From assembly GCF_003001675.1 (NCBI RefSeq), contig NZ_PVYW01000013.1:124001-188000 (forward strand): a DNA stretch of 64,000 nt, given 5' to 3'. Both the position numbers and the translations under genes were made by a program. Shown piece by piece: positions 50,148 through 58,039 of the stretch. Positions within the stretch are counted from its first letter, which is position 1. The number at the start of each line of letters is the position of its first letter. The notes under the pieces are model-generated. The model was not told where the DNA came from, searched no databases, and saw nothing but the letters and a program-made list of their open reading frames with translations. This DNA is from Cohnella sp. SGD-V74 (lineage in GTDB: Bacteria; Bacillota; Bacilli; Paenibacillales; Paenibacillaceae).

Positions 50148-51176
50148 TTATAGGGAACGATCTGGAGAAGCGCCGGCTGGCGCCGCGTCCTCCTTGCCCG
50201 GAACCGTAAGCTGATTTTTCGGCGTCTCCGGGTCGAGCCATGCCGCAACCGTCTCCCGAACGGAGGCAAGATCGTCTTCGTAGACGACGAAGTACCACAG
50301 ATTTTGCGATCCCATCCGCTTGCCTTCGCCCTTCAGCGTATAGTTCTGGATTTCATGGCCGGTCTGCAGAAATTTCTTGGCCAGATCGTTCATCGCGGAA
50401 GGCGGCAAGTCGGTCTGGAAATTGTCGCCGACGATGTCCAGCACTTCCGGGATTTTGTTCCATTGCTGCAGCGATGCAGCCTTGTGAATAAGCTCCTCCA
50501 GGAAAACGCGATTCCGGTCGGCGCGAGCCATGTCCCCTCCGGCATCCTCGCGGTACCGGACGTAGTTCAACGCTTCGACTCCCGTGTAGCTGTCCTTGTT
50601 CGCCTTGACCGTAAACTTCTCATGGCCGTAGCCTTTGTTGACGATATCTTTGCCGATCGGCAGATGAATGCCTCCGAGCGTGTCGACGACCTGCACGAAG
50701 CCTTGAAAATTAATGGAAGCGTAATGGTCGATCTTCGCGTCCAGCAGCTTCTCGACGCTGTTGACGGCCATCTCCGGCCCTCCGAAGGCGTAGGCGTGCG
50801 TGATTTTATCCATTTTGTCCTCGCCTACAATGTCGGCATACGTATCCCGCGGGATAGACACCATAAGAACGTTGCCGTCTCCGGGGCGCACAACCGTATA
50901 GATCAGCGTATCCGAGCGGCCGCGCTCCTTCGCCCTCGCGTCCACGCCCATCAGCAGCATGCTGAACGGCTTCTCCACTTCCGGCTCCTCCACGATCGGC
51001 CGGTCGGTTAACGGCTGGTAAGAATTCGCGAAGCTCGACTCCACTTTATCCGACAGAAAAATATCGTACCCGAGCGCCGACAAAGCCCCCCGGTTCGCGT
51101 AACCGATGCCCGCCAGGACGATCAGCAGCGCGGCCGAAATGGCGACAATTTTGTGCCAACGACGCAGCTTGCGCAT
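50148..51176 (-). CDS. LytR-CpsA-Psr (LCP) family cell-wall ligase
   Basis: A 342-residue protein with one N-terminal membrane segment (residues 8-27) and the LCP catalytic domain: MLLMGVDARAKERGRSDTLIYTVVRPGDGNVLMVSIPRDTYADI, GGIHLPIGKDI and the Arg-rich LNYVRYREDAGGDMARADRNRVFLEELIHKA. These enzymes transfer teichoic acids or other anionic polymers from undecaprenyl carriers to peptidoglycan. The C-terminal tail is Pro/Ala-rich. It is monocistronic in appearance and divergent from the ABC-2 exporter. Confidence 0.93.
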   Translation of the reverse strand: MRKLRRWHKIVAISAALLIVLAGIGYANRGALSALGYDIFLSDKVESSFANSYQPLTDRPIVEEPEVEKPFSMLLMGVDARAKERGRSDTLIYTVVRPGDGNVLMVSIPRDTYADIVGEDKMDKITHAYAFGGPEMAVNSVEKLLDAKIDHYASINFQGFVQVVDTLGGIHLPIGKDIVNKGYGHEKFTVKANKDSYTGVEALNYVRYREDAGGDMARADRNRVFLEELIHKAASLQQWNKIPEVLDIVGDNFQTDLPPSAMNDLAKKFLQTGHEIQNYTLKGEGKRMGSQNLWYFVVYEDDLASVRETVAAWLDPETPKNQLTVPGKEDAAPAGASPDRSL

Positions 51177-51466
51177 ACAACCTCTCTCCTTCTCCTATCT
51201 GTGTTTGGTCTATTTGATCTATCTCTCTCTGTTCAGCCAGACCCCTAATATACGATCCTCGAATAAGGATTGTTACATATAAACCTTAAACTTTCATGAA
51301 AACCATTGAATCGCTGCCACGCGAACCAACATTCACCTGCGTTTCCGGCGAGTGCCGACCCCGACTAAAGTACGGGCGCCGAACTCATCCCAAGGCCATT
51401 TTTCGGACGTCCCCTCCGCGGTATACTTCAACTCATGCGCAGTACTTTGAGGAGGATTGAACGAAG

Positions 51467-52387
51467 ATGAAAGAAGCGGTTTTACAGCTTCGGAACGTAA
51501 CGAAAACCATCGGCAGACGCACGATCGTCAGCGATCTGTCGTTCGACATTCCCGCTGGGGAGGTATTCGGGTTCCTCGGGCCGAACGGCGCGGGCAAAAC
51601 GACGACGATCCGCATGATCGTCGGCCTGATCTCGATGACCAAGGGAGAAATTACTGTTAAAGGCGTGTCCGTGCGCAAGCAGTTCGAACAGGCCATGACC
51701 CATATCGGCGCGATCGTCGAAAATCCGGAAATGTACAAGTTCCTGTCGGGGTATCAGAATCTCGTGCACTTCGCGCGGCGCCACTCCGGCGTCACGAAGC
51801 AGCGGATCGACGAAGTCGTGCAGTTGCTCGGCTTGCAAAACCGCATTCATGAGAAAGTGAAGCGCTATTCGCTCGGCATGCGCCAGCGGCTCGGCGTCGC
51901 GCAAGCGATTCTGCACAAGCCATCCGTGCTCATTCTCGACGAGCCGACGAACGGTCTCGATCCGGCGGGCATTCGCGAGCTTCGCGATTATTTGCGCAAG
52001 CTGACGCAGGAGGAGGGCATTGCCGTCATCGTCTCCTCTCACCTGCTGTCGGAGATGGAGCTGATGTGCGACCGCGTGGCGATCATTCAAGGCGGCAAGC
52101 TGATCGACGTCCGCTCCCTGCAGGAAGCGAAAAATTCCATGCAGACCAAAATCGTCGTGGAATCGAGCGACATCGAATCCGCCCATCGGCTGCTGTCCGG
52201 AGCGTTTAATCATCAGGGCGTCACCCTGGTCGGGGATCGGATCGAGATTACGGCCGACCGCAGCCTTATCCCGGATATCGCGAGATTGCTCGTGAAGGCG
52301 GGACTGGACGTGTACGGCATTCATGCGACGCAGCAATCGCTTGAGGATCAGTTCTTGGAAATTACCGGAGGTGAGATGGTTGTCTAG
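51467..52387 (+). CDS. ABC-2 type exporter ATP-binding protein
   Basis: A 306-residue ATPase of the BcrA/YxlF group: Walker A FLGPNGAGKTTTIRMI, Q-loop region GAIVENPEMYKFLSGYQNLVHFARR, signature YSLGMRQRLGVAQAIL, Walker B SVLILDEPTNGLDPAG and the switch His in SSHLLSEMEL. The C-terminal 80 residues are the usual regulatory extension. Start ATG 51467 follows GAGGAGG. It overlaps the permease gene by 8 bp, so the two form one unit, perhaps for bacitracin-type antibiotic or lipid export. The substrate is unknown. Confidence 0.94.
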   Translation: MKEAVLQLRNVTKTIGRRTIVSDLSFDIPAGEVFGFLGPNGAGKTTTIRMIVGLISMTKGEITVKGVSVRKQFEQAMTHIGAIVENPEMYKFLSGYQNLVHFARRHSGVTKQRIDEVVQLLGLQNRIHEKVKRYSLGMRQRLGVAQAILHKPSVLILDEPTNGLDPAGIRELRDYLRKLTQEEGIAVIVSSHLLSEMELMCDRVAIIQGGKLIDVRSLQEAKNSMQTKIVVESSDIESAHRLLSGAFNHQGVTLVGDRIEITADRSLIPDIARLLVKAGLDVYGIHATQQSLEDQFLEITGGEMVV

Positions 52388-53336
52388 CTTGGGGAATTTG
52401 ATACGGAACGAAAATATGAAAATATACCGCCGTCCCCGCACGTGGCTGATGGTCGGCTTCCTCGTGCTCGCGTTGGGACTGATGAGCGGATTGATGAAGT
52501 GGGACGAGAGCCGGAGCTCCGGGGGCGATTGGAAAGCCGGCTTGACACAGCAGAACGCTCATTATCAGCAGCAGATGGCGGATAATAAAGATCTGGACTC
52601 CGATTACAAGGAGTACCTGACGAAGGAAATCAAGATTAACGAATACTACCTGGCCAACGACATGAATCCCCATGCTCTGTCGCTCTGGGATTACGTCAAC
52701 AGCTCCGCCGCGCTCGTCATGCTGATCACGATTCTGACCGTCATTGTCGCGGCCGACATGATCGCCGCCGAATTCACGTGGGGTACGATCAAGCTGCTGC
52801 TCGTAGGTCCGGCCTCCCGTTCGAAAATCATGCTGAGCAAATATATCTCGACGATGACGTTTGCCCTGCTGCTTCTCCTTCTCTCTTTCGCGCTCGCCTT
52901 CGGGGCCGGAGCCGTGCTGCAAGGTTTTGACGGGCTCAGCCTGCCGCATCTGAACGTAGGAGCGGACGGCGTCGTCCACGAGAGCTCGATGGTCGTCAAC
53001 TCGCTGCAGAAATACGGCTACGCCGTCATTTCGCTGCTGATGTATGTGACTCTCGCGTTCATGATCTCCGCCGCGTTCCGCAGCTCTTCGATGGCAATCG
53101 CCTTCTCGCTGCTGTTCATGCTCGTCGGCAACACGGTCACGATGCTGCTGAGCGGCTACGAGTGGTCGAAGTATCTGCTGTTCGCCAACATCGACTTGAC
53201 GCAGTATCTGCCCGGCAACTCTCCGCTTCGGCCAGAGATGACGCTCGGCTTCTCGATTACGATGCTCGTCGCCTACTACGTCGTCTTCCAGCTTATCGCT
53301 TGGACTCTGTTTACGAAACGGGACGTGGCTGCATAG
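52380..53336 (+). CDS. ABC-2 type exporter permease
   Basis: A 318-residue permease with six TM segments: TM1 TWLMVGFLVLALGLMSGLM, a 60-residue external loop, then AALVMLITILTVIVAADMIAAEFTWGTIKLLLVGPASRSKIMLSKYISTM (typical ABC-2 signature), and VTLAFMISAAFRSSSMAIAFSLLFMLVGN. The start is TTG 52380 with GGAGGT 7 bp upstream, overlapping the ATPase stop. It is the membrane partner of the preceding ATPase. Confidence 0.92.
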   Translation: MSSLGNLIRNENMKIYRRPRTWLMVGFLVLALGLMSGLMKWDESRSSGGDWKAGLTQQNAHYQQQMADNKDLDSDYKEYLTKEIKINEYYLANDMNPHALSLWDYVNSSAALVMLITILTVIVAADMIAAEFTWGTIKLLLVGPASRSKIMLSKYISTMTFALLLLLLSFALAFGAGAVLQGFDGLSLPHLNVGADGVVHESSMVVNSLQKYGYAVISLLMYVTLAFMISAAFRSSSMAIAFSLLFMLVGNTVTMLLSGYEWSKYLLFANIDLTQYLPGNSPLRPEMTLGFSITMLVAYYVVFQLIAWTLFTKRDVAA

Positions 53337-53535
53337 AGAATCCAGTCGGGCGGGCTTATTGGCCTGGGCCGGACTCGGGGGTGAGTGATAAGCGCACCGG
53401 GCGAGCTTAACGAACATTTTTTTCGATGTAGCATCGAAATGGAATGAGATTCGTTCATATTGAAGCATCTTCGAACACCATCAAAACTTCCTCGTAATCT
53501 ACCGGAAGCGATGTGGTAAAGCATAGCCTGTAGGT

Positions 53536-53590
53536 CCCCGCAAAGTAATCGGAATAAGCTGCAAAGCTTAGCTAGACTTTGCGGGGTATT
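53536..53590 (+). terminator. Terminator after the ABC-2 exporter operon
   Basis: Stem CCCCGCAAAGT (53536-53546) / ACTTTGCGGGG (53576-53586) followed by TATTTT. The 200 bp between the permease stop and this hairpin hold only a small palindrome (TTTCGATG-3-CATCGAAA at 53421-53439); no gene is seen up to 53692. Confidence 0.8.
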
Positions 53591-53692
53591 TTGCAGCGGA
53601 AGGAGATAGATGCCCATTATACCCTGCACCCATCGATAATCGTTCTGTACGACTCTTTTTACTTATGAACAGCCCCCTGCTCATGCTTGCCG

Positions 53693-54505
53693 CTATTTAA
53701 TTCCCGAATGGATGAAGCCGTTCATGAACTGCCGCTGGAAGAACAGGAATCCCAGCATCAGCGGAGCCACGACGATGAGCGTCGCCGCGCTGACCTCGGT
53801 CCACTGCGCCCCGGTCTCGAACGATTGCGCGAAGATGGCCAGACCGACCGTGAGCGGACGGTTCTCGACGGAGTTCGTCACGATGAGCGGCCAGAGGAAG
53901 TTGTTCCAATGATAGCTGACCGAGACGAGGCCGAAAGCGATGTACGCCGGCCGCGCCAGCGGAAAGTAGATTTTCCACAAAATCCGCCATCTGGAGTACC
54001 CCTCCACACGCGCCGCTTCGTCGAGCTCCGGCGGAATCGTCATGAACATCTGCCGCAGCAGGAAGATGCCGAAGGCCGAGGCGAAATAAGGAATCATGAT
54101 GCCGAGCTTCGTGTCCAGCAGGGATAATTCGCTGAGTACGTTATAGTTGGGGAAGATGAGCACGTCCGCGGGAATCATGATCTGCGCCAGGAACAGCAGA
54201 AACACGACGTTCTTCCAGGCAAAATCAAGCCGCGCGAACGCGAAAGCGGCCATCGTGACGGTCAGAATCTGCACGGCCAAGATGCCGACGACGATGACGA
54301 CCGTATTGATGAAATATTGGGCGAAGGGCGCCCCCGACCAGACCGTCGCGAAGTTGTCCAACGTAAAGTTGAACGAGAACGAGGCGGACAGCGCCTCCTG
54401 CTTCGGACGGAACGCCGTAACCAGCATCCAGACGAACGGCACGAACCAGACCGCCCCCAAGGCGATCAACAGCCAGAAGCCGATATTCCAATTGCGCAAT
54501 TTCAT
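53693..54505 (-). CDS. Carbohydrate/glycerol-phosphate ABC transporter permease (MalG/UgpE type)
   Basis: A 270-residue permease with six TM segments and the EAA loop (DEAARVEGYSRWRILWKIYFPLARPAYIAFG). It starts MKLRNWNIGFWLLIALGAVWFVPFVWMLVTAFRP, and GAPFAQYFINTVVIVVGILAVQ is the MalG/UgpE N-terminal pattern. ATG 54505 is chosen because the longer frame to 54589 overlaps the upstream permease. It ends the operon of HAD phosphatase, binding protein and two permeases. The ATPase is absent, as is common when a shared MsmX-like ATPase serves several importers. Confidence 0.9.
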   Translation of the reverse strand: MKLRNWNIGFWLLIALGAVWFVPFVWMLVTAFRPKQEALSASFSFNFTLDNFATVWSGAPFAQYFINTVVIVVGILAVQILTVTMAAFAFARLDFAWKNVVFLLFLAQIMIPADVLIFPNYNVLSELSLLDTKLGIMIPYFASAFGIFLLRQMFMTIPPELDEAARVEGYSRWRILWKIYFPLARPAYIAFGLVSVSYHWNNFLWPLIVTNSVENRPLTVGLAIFAQSFETGAQWTEVSAATLIVVAPLMLGFLFFQRQFMNGFIHSGIK

Positions 54506-54524
54506 TCTATCGCCTGTCTTCCCC

Positions 54525-55412
54525 TCAATGATAATGGATCTTCTTGTCCAGACCGAAAAAGTTGAGCGCGGCGAACAGCAGCAGCACAACGATCATCACG
54601 AGAGTGAGCGCCGACGCCATCCCTTGATCCCAGAAACTGAACGCCGTCTCGTAAATGTAGTAGAGCAGCAAGCTGCTCGCGTTGTTCGGACCGCCCTTCG
54701 TCATGACGAAAAGATGGTCGACGAGCTTGAACGCGTTCGTTAAAGCGATGATCGATACGAACAGCGTCGTCGGCATGAGCAGCGGAAATGTGATCTTCCG
54801 GAATATCGTCCAACTGCTCACTCCGTCCATCTGCGCGGATTCGTACAGATCCGGAGGAATGTTCTGCATGCCGGCCAAATAGAAAATCATCAGATAGCCC
54901 GCTTCCTTCCAGATCATCATGAAGATCATCGCCCACATGACGTAGTCGGGAGAGCCGAGCCAGTTGATCTCTCCGACGTTCAAGCTCTGCATCGCCCTGT
55001 CGAGCAGCCCGTACTTCGGCGTGTAGATGAACAGCCAGATGTTGGCGACGGCGATCATCGGAATGAGTGTCGGGTAGAAAAAAGCCGTGCGCATGAAGCT
55101 CGTCCCGCGAATCGCTTTATTGGCGAATATCGCCATGAGCAGCGCAAGCGCGATGGAAGTCGGAACGACGCCCAGCGCGAACAGCGCGTTGTTGACCATC
55201 ACCTTCGCGAACACCTCGTCCCCCAGCATGCGAACGTAGTTGTCCACTCCCGCGAACATGGGGACGGGCGTTGCCAGATCGGCCTCATAGAGGCTGAGGC
55301 GGATCGTCTTGGCGATCGGATAGAACGTAAACAGAAACAGGAAAACAAGCGACGGCAGCAGCAGCAACCAAGCAAACGCGTTCGTTTTCCATCGCATCCT
55401 CAATCTTCCCAA
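54525..55412 (-). CDS. Carbohydrate/glycerol-phosphate ABC transporter permease (MalF/UgpA type)
   Basis: A 295-residue permease: WLLLLPSLVFLFLFTFYPIAKTIRLSLYE at the N-terminus, six TM segments, EAA loop (YESAQMDGVSSWTIFRKITFPLLMPTTLFVSIIALTNAFKLVDHLFVMTKGGPNNAS). The TKGGPNNAS segment is typical of UgpA/MalF permeases. The TTG at 55412 has GGGAGG 6 bp upstream and is preferred over ATG 55397. The frame opens at 55481 inside the hairpin region. It pairs with the MalG/UgpE-type permease 20 bp downstream. Confidence 0.9.
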   Translation of the reverse strand: MGRLRMRWKTNAFAWLLLLPSLVFLFLFTFYPIAKTIRLSLYEADLATPVPMFAGVDNYVRMLGDEVFAKVMVNNALFALGVVPTSIALALLMAIFANKAIRGTSFMRTAFFYPTLIPMIAVANIWLFIYTPKYGLLDRAMQSLNVGEINWLGSPDYVMWAMIFMMIWKEAGYLMIFYLAGMQNIPPDLYESAQMDGVSSWTIFRKITFPLLMPTTLFVSIIALTNAFKLVDHLFVMTKGGPNNASSLLLYYIYETAFSFWDQGMASALTLVMIVVLLLFAALNFFGLDKKIHYH

Positions 55413-55451
55413 AGGTAAACCTCCCAAGCCTGTATTCGATCGCTGCCGAGC

Positions 55452-55509
55452 GACGGAAGTCCCGCCGCGGCGGCGCGGCAAATCCCGCGACGGCGGCGGG
55501 ACTTCCGTC
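55452..55509 (-). promoter_or_regulatory. Long intercistronic hairpin between the binding-protein and permease genes
   Basis: Perfect 16-bp stem (GACGGAAGTCCCGCCG and its complement) with a GC-rich 26-nt loop that can extend the stem. There is no T-run after it. Such hairpins protect the upstream binding-protein mRNA and attenuate downstream permease expression. Confidence 0.75.
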
Positions 55510-55522
55510 CCGTACGCTCGAC

Positions 55523-56890
55523 CTACTTGTTGAACGGAGCAAGCGCCTTGTCCGCTTCTTCCTGCGCTTTCTTAAGCGCTTCGGCCGGCTGGGCCGTGCC
55601 CGTCAGAACCGCTTGAAGCTGGTCGCTGAGCGCCTTCGACACTTTGCCGTTGTTGTGCGTGGACAGCTCTGCCGCCGCGTACTCCAGTTGATCGCGAGCC
55701 ACGAGCGCCGGCGAGAAGTCCGCCGCGTAGCTCTTCATCCGTTCCGTCTCGTACGCCGATTTCTTGACGGCGACGTAGCCGGTGTCGATGCTCCATTGCG
55801 CCGCGCGCTCCGTCTCGGTCATGAACTTGATGAACTCCCAAGCCGCTTCCTGCTTTTTCTCGTCGATGCCTTTGAAGATATAGAAGTTGCCGCCGCCTGT
55901 CGGGCTGCCGTAGCTCTTGTTCTGCGGCAGGAAACTGACGCCGAAGTCGAACTTGGCGTTGTTCTTCACGTTGGACAGGTTGCCGGTCGTATGGTACATC
56001 ATCGCCGTCTTGCCTTCGATGAAATCGGACGGCACCGTTCCCCACTCGGTTACGCCTTGAGGCATGACCTTGTCCTTCATCGCGAGGTCGGACCAGAATT
56101 GCAGCGCTTCGACATTCTCAGGCGTATCGAACATAACCTTCTTGCCGTCCGGGCTCATCAGGTTGTCGCCGTTCTGCAGGGCGAACGTCTGGAACATCCA
56201 GTACGCGAAGCCGGATACCGGAATTTCGAGGCCCCACGTGCCGTCTTTCGTCAGCTTCTTGGCGTAGTCGCGCATTTCTTCCCACGTCTGCGGCGCTTTC
56301 TCCGGATCAAGTCCGGCCGCCTTGAACAATTCTTTGTTGTAATACAGCACGATCGTGCTCCGTTGGAACGGAATGCTGTACGTATGGCCTTCGGTTTGCG
56401 AGTTAGCCATGAATGCCGGATAGAAGTCGGACAGGTAATCTCCGCTTTCCTTGGCGATGAAATCATCCAGAGGAAGAATCGCGTCCATGTCGAGCAGGCT
56501 GTACAGCTCCGTCGACAGCAATACGGCTACGTCGGGCGGATTCTTGCTCTGAACGCCGGCTTGCGCCTTGACCGTCGTGTCTGCGTAGCTGCCCGTATAG
56601 ACCGGCTTGACGGTAATATGCGGGTGAAGCTGCGTAAATTCCTTGGCCATACCCTCGATCGTTGCCGTAAGCGGTCCGCCTACCGCGATCGGATAATAGA
56701 AAGTAAGTTCGACGTTTTCCTTCGGTTCTTCGCTCGGAGACGCTTGTGCCGGTTCGCTGGACGGACTTGCTTGCTCGGACGGGCTCGCAGGAACGGAAGG
56801 CGAAGACTCGTTCGCCGAATTGCCGCAAGCGGCCAACGTCATGAACGCTGTAGTGAACGCGATTCCCTGGATCAATTTCTTTGCCGACAT
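55523..56890 (-). CDS. Extracellular solute-binding lipoprotein (UgpB-like)
   Basis: A 455-residue family-1 binding protein. Lipobox L-A-A-C (Cys22), Ser/Pro/Glu linker, then VELTFYYPIAVGGPLTATIEGMAKEFTQLHPHITVKPVYTGSYADTTVKAQAG, which matches the UgpB pattern 'YyPvavGG.....i....a.FnkahP.I.V..vy.GsY..t'. The later segments AYWMFQTFALQNG and GGGNFYIFKGIDEKKQEAAWEFIKFM fit too. UgpB binds glycerol-3-phosphate or glycerophosphodiesters. Together with the leader and neighbours this makes G3P the likely substrate. It starts 86 bp after the HAD gene. Confidence 0.9.
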   Translation of the reverse strand: MSAKKLIQGIAFTTAFMTLAACGNSANESSPSVPASPSEQASPSSEPAQASPSEEPKENVELTFYYPIAVGGPLTATIEGMAKEFTQLHPHITVKPVYTGSYADTTVKAQAGVQSKNPPDVAVLLSTELYSLLDMDAILPLDDFIAKESGDYLSDFYPAFMANSQTEGHTYSIPFQRSTIVLYYNKELFKAAGLDPEKAPQTWEEMRDYAKKLTKDGTWGLEIPVSGFAYWMFQTFALQNGDNLMSPDGKKVMFDTPENVEALQFWSDLAMKDKVMPQGVTEWGTVPSDFIEGKTAMMYHTTGNLSNVKNNAKFDFGVSFLPQNKSYGSPTGGGNFYIFKGIDEKKQEAAWEFIKFMTETERAAQWSIDTGYVAVKKSAYETERMKSYAADFSPALVARDQLEYAAAELSTHNNGKVSKALSDQLQAVLTGTAQPAEALKKAQEEADKALAPFNK

Positions 56891-56975
56891 AGTACTTTCT
56901 CTCCTTTGACGTTTTCGTCATTTTTACTTTAATCATCACTTATTTCCGGTAAAGCAGAAGTTTGTCAACCCGGCG

Positions 56976-57791
56976 TTAAATCGATGCTTCTTCTTTGCTT
57001 GCGCGGATCAGCTCGGCCAGCCGTTCAAGCGTTCCCCATACGTAATCCGCCCGAACCGTCGACTGCTGGGCGTCCGTTGCGGTCGCGACGCCGGTCAGCA
57101 CGAGAGCCGTCCGCATGCCGTTCGCCTCGCCGAACCGGATGTCCGTCTCCAGACGATCTCCGATCATCAGGCAGCGTTCCGCGGGCAGCCCGCTCCATTC
57201 CAGCACTTTGGCCGCGAAATAGGACGAGGGCTTGCCGATGACTGCCGAAGGCGCGACGCCGCTCGCAGCTTCGATCGCCTTGACCATCGCCCAGGTGTCC
57301 GGAATGACGTCCCCGGGAACCGGGCAGTTCGGATCGGGATTGGCCGCGATCAGCTCGGCGCCTCCGCGGACCGCTTTCATCGCGCGGTGAAGCTTGCCGT
57401 AATCGAAGCTCATGTCCATGCCGACGAGCACGTGCGTGGCCTTCTCCGGACGATTCGTCATGCGTACCCCATAGTCCGCCAGCTCCGACGAGAACGCCGG
57501 ATCGCCCACGACCAGGACGATCGGCTTCGGCTCCAACTCGTGCATGTAGACGGCGGCCGCGTAAGCGGCGGTCACGATTTCATCCAGCCGCGCATCCAGC
57601 CCAAGCCGGTTCAGACGTTCTTGGCATTCTCTTCTCGTGCGGATCGTCGTGTTGGTCAGAAACCGCACCTGCTTGCCCGCTTCCCGCAATGAAGCGATCG
57701 TGTCCTTGACGCCGGGAAGCAAAGTCTCGCCGAGAAAAACCGTGCCGTCCAAGTCGAAAAAATACCCTTCATAGTTGATTGCGTCCGGCAA
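56976..57791 (-). CDS. HAD-IIA phosphatase (NagD/AraL/PGP type)
   Basis: A 271-residue HAD-IIA hydrolase: Asp nucleophile in YEGYFFDLDGTVFLG, motif II Thr/Asn in LTNTTIRTR, cap domain, Lys in VIGKPSSYFAAKVLEW and the acidic motif MIGDRLETDIRFGEANGMRTALVLTGV. Family members dephosphorylate small metabolites; mammalian PGP acts on glycerol-3-phosphate and phosphoglycolate. As first gene of an operon with a Ugp-like importer and a Glp-type leader, action on G3P is plausible (inference). The frame opens at 57824, but that codon sits on the terminator T-run. TTG 57791, with AAAGGGGAG 11 bp upstream, is preferred. Confidence 0.87.
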   Translation of the reverse strand: MPDAINYEGYFFDLDGTVFLGETLLPGVKDTIASLREAGKQVRFLTNTTIRTRRECQERLNRLGLDARLDEIVTAAYAAAVYMHELEPKPIVLVVGDPAFSSELADYGVRMTNRPEKATHVLVGMDMSFDYGKLHRAMKAVRGGAELIAANPDPNCPVPGDVIPDTWAMVKAIEAASGVAPSAVIGKPSSYFAAKVLEWSGLPAERCLMIGDRLETDIRFGEANGMRTALVLTGVATATDAQQSTVRADYVWGTLERLAELIRASKEEASI

Positions 57792-57823
57792 CTTGCTCGC
57801 AGCTCCCCTTTCGAGAAAACGCA

Positions 57824-57923
57824 AAAACCCCTTATTCTTCGGACGGGCATGACGACAGCTCCAATGAACGGATAGCCGTCATGCGTCCGGTGAATAAAGG
57901 GTTTTCTCCTCGTCTCGTACCCT
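57824..57923 (-). promoter_or_regulatory. Terminator/antiterminator leader of the HAD-Ugp operon (probable GlpP target)
   Basis: On the minus strand a conserved box (AGGGTACGAGACG then AGGAGAAAACCC, 57923-57898) leads into a very long hairpin (57905-57829) made of AAAACCC..TTATTC..GGACG..CATGACG and complements, ending in TTTTT. Within the box AAGGGT can pair with ACCCTT, which would occupy the 5' arm of the terminator, an antiterminator arrangement. The same box and layout precede the glycerophosphodiesterase gene (63600-63694). Confidence 0.8.
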
Positions 57924-57965
57924 TGTTATTCGGTTGTTCGACTTCAGGTACAGTGTAGCAAGCGA

Positions 57966-57994
57966 ATGTTATCCGTTCATTAGAGAAGTGTAAA
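57966..57994 (-). promoter_or_regulatory. Candidate promoter of the HAD-Ugp operon
   Basis: TTTACA (57994-57989), 17 bp, TAACAT (57971-57966) on the minus strand, 43 bp upstream of the conserved leader box. Confidence 0.6.
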
Positions 57995-58011
57995 CCCGCT
58001 GTAAGATCTTC

Positions 58012-58039
58012 CTAGGGCGTGTATGCATACGCGCCCTAG
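58012..58039. repeat. 28-bp near-perfect palindrome: fused ends of the MITE-like element
   Basis: CCTAGGGCGTGTATGCA (58011-58027) runs directly into its inverse, with only one mismatched pair position (T/G) on each arm. The sequence equals the terminal repeats of the 49430-49598 element joined without the interior. It supplies the stop codon (58036-58038) of the upstream giant gene. Confidence 0.7.
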
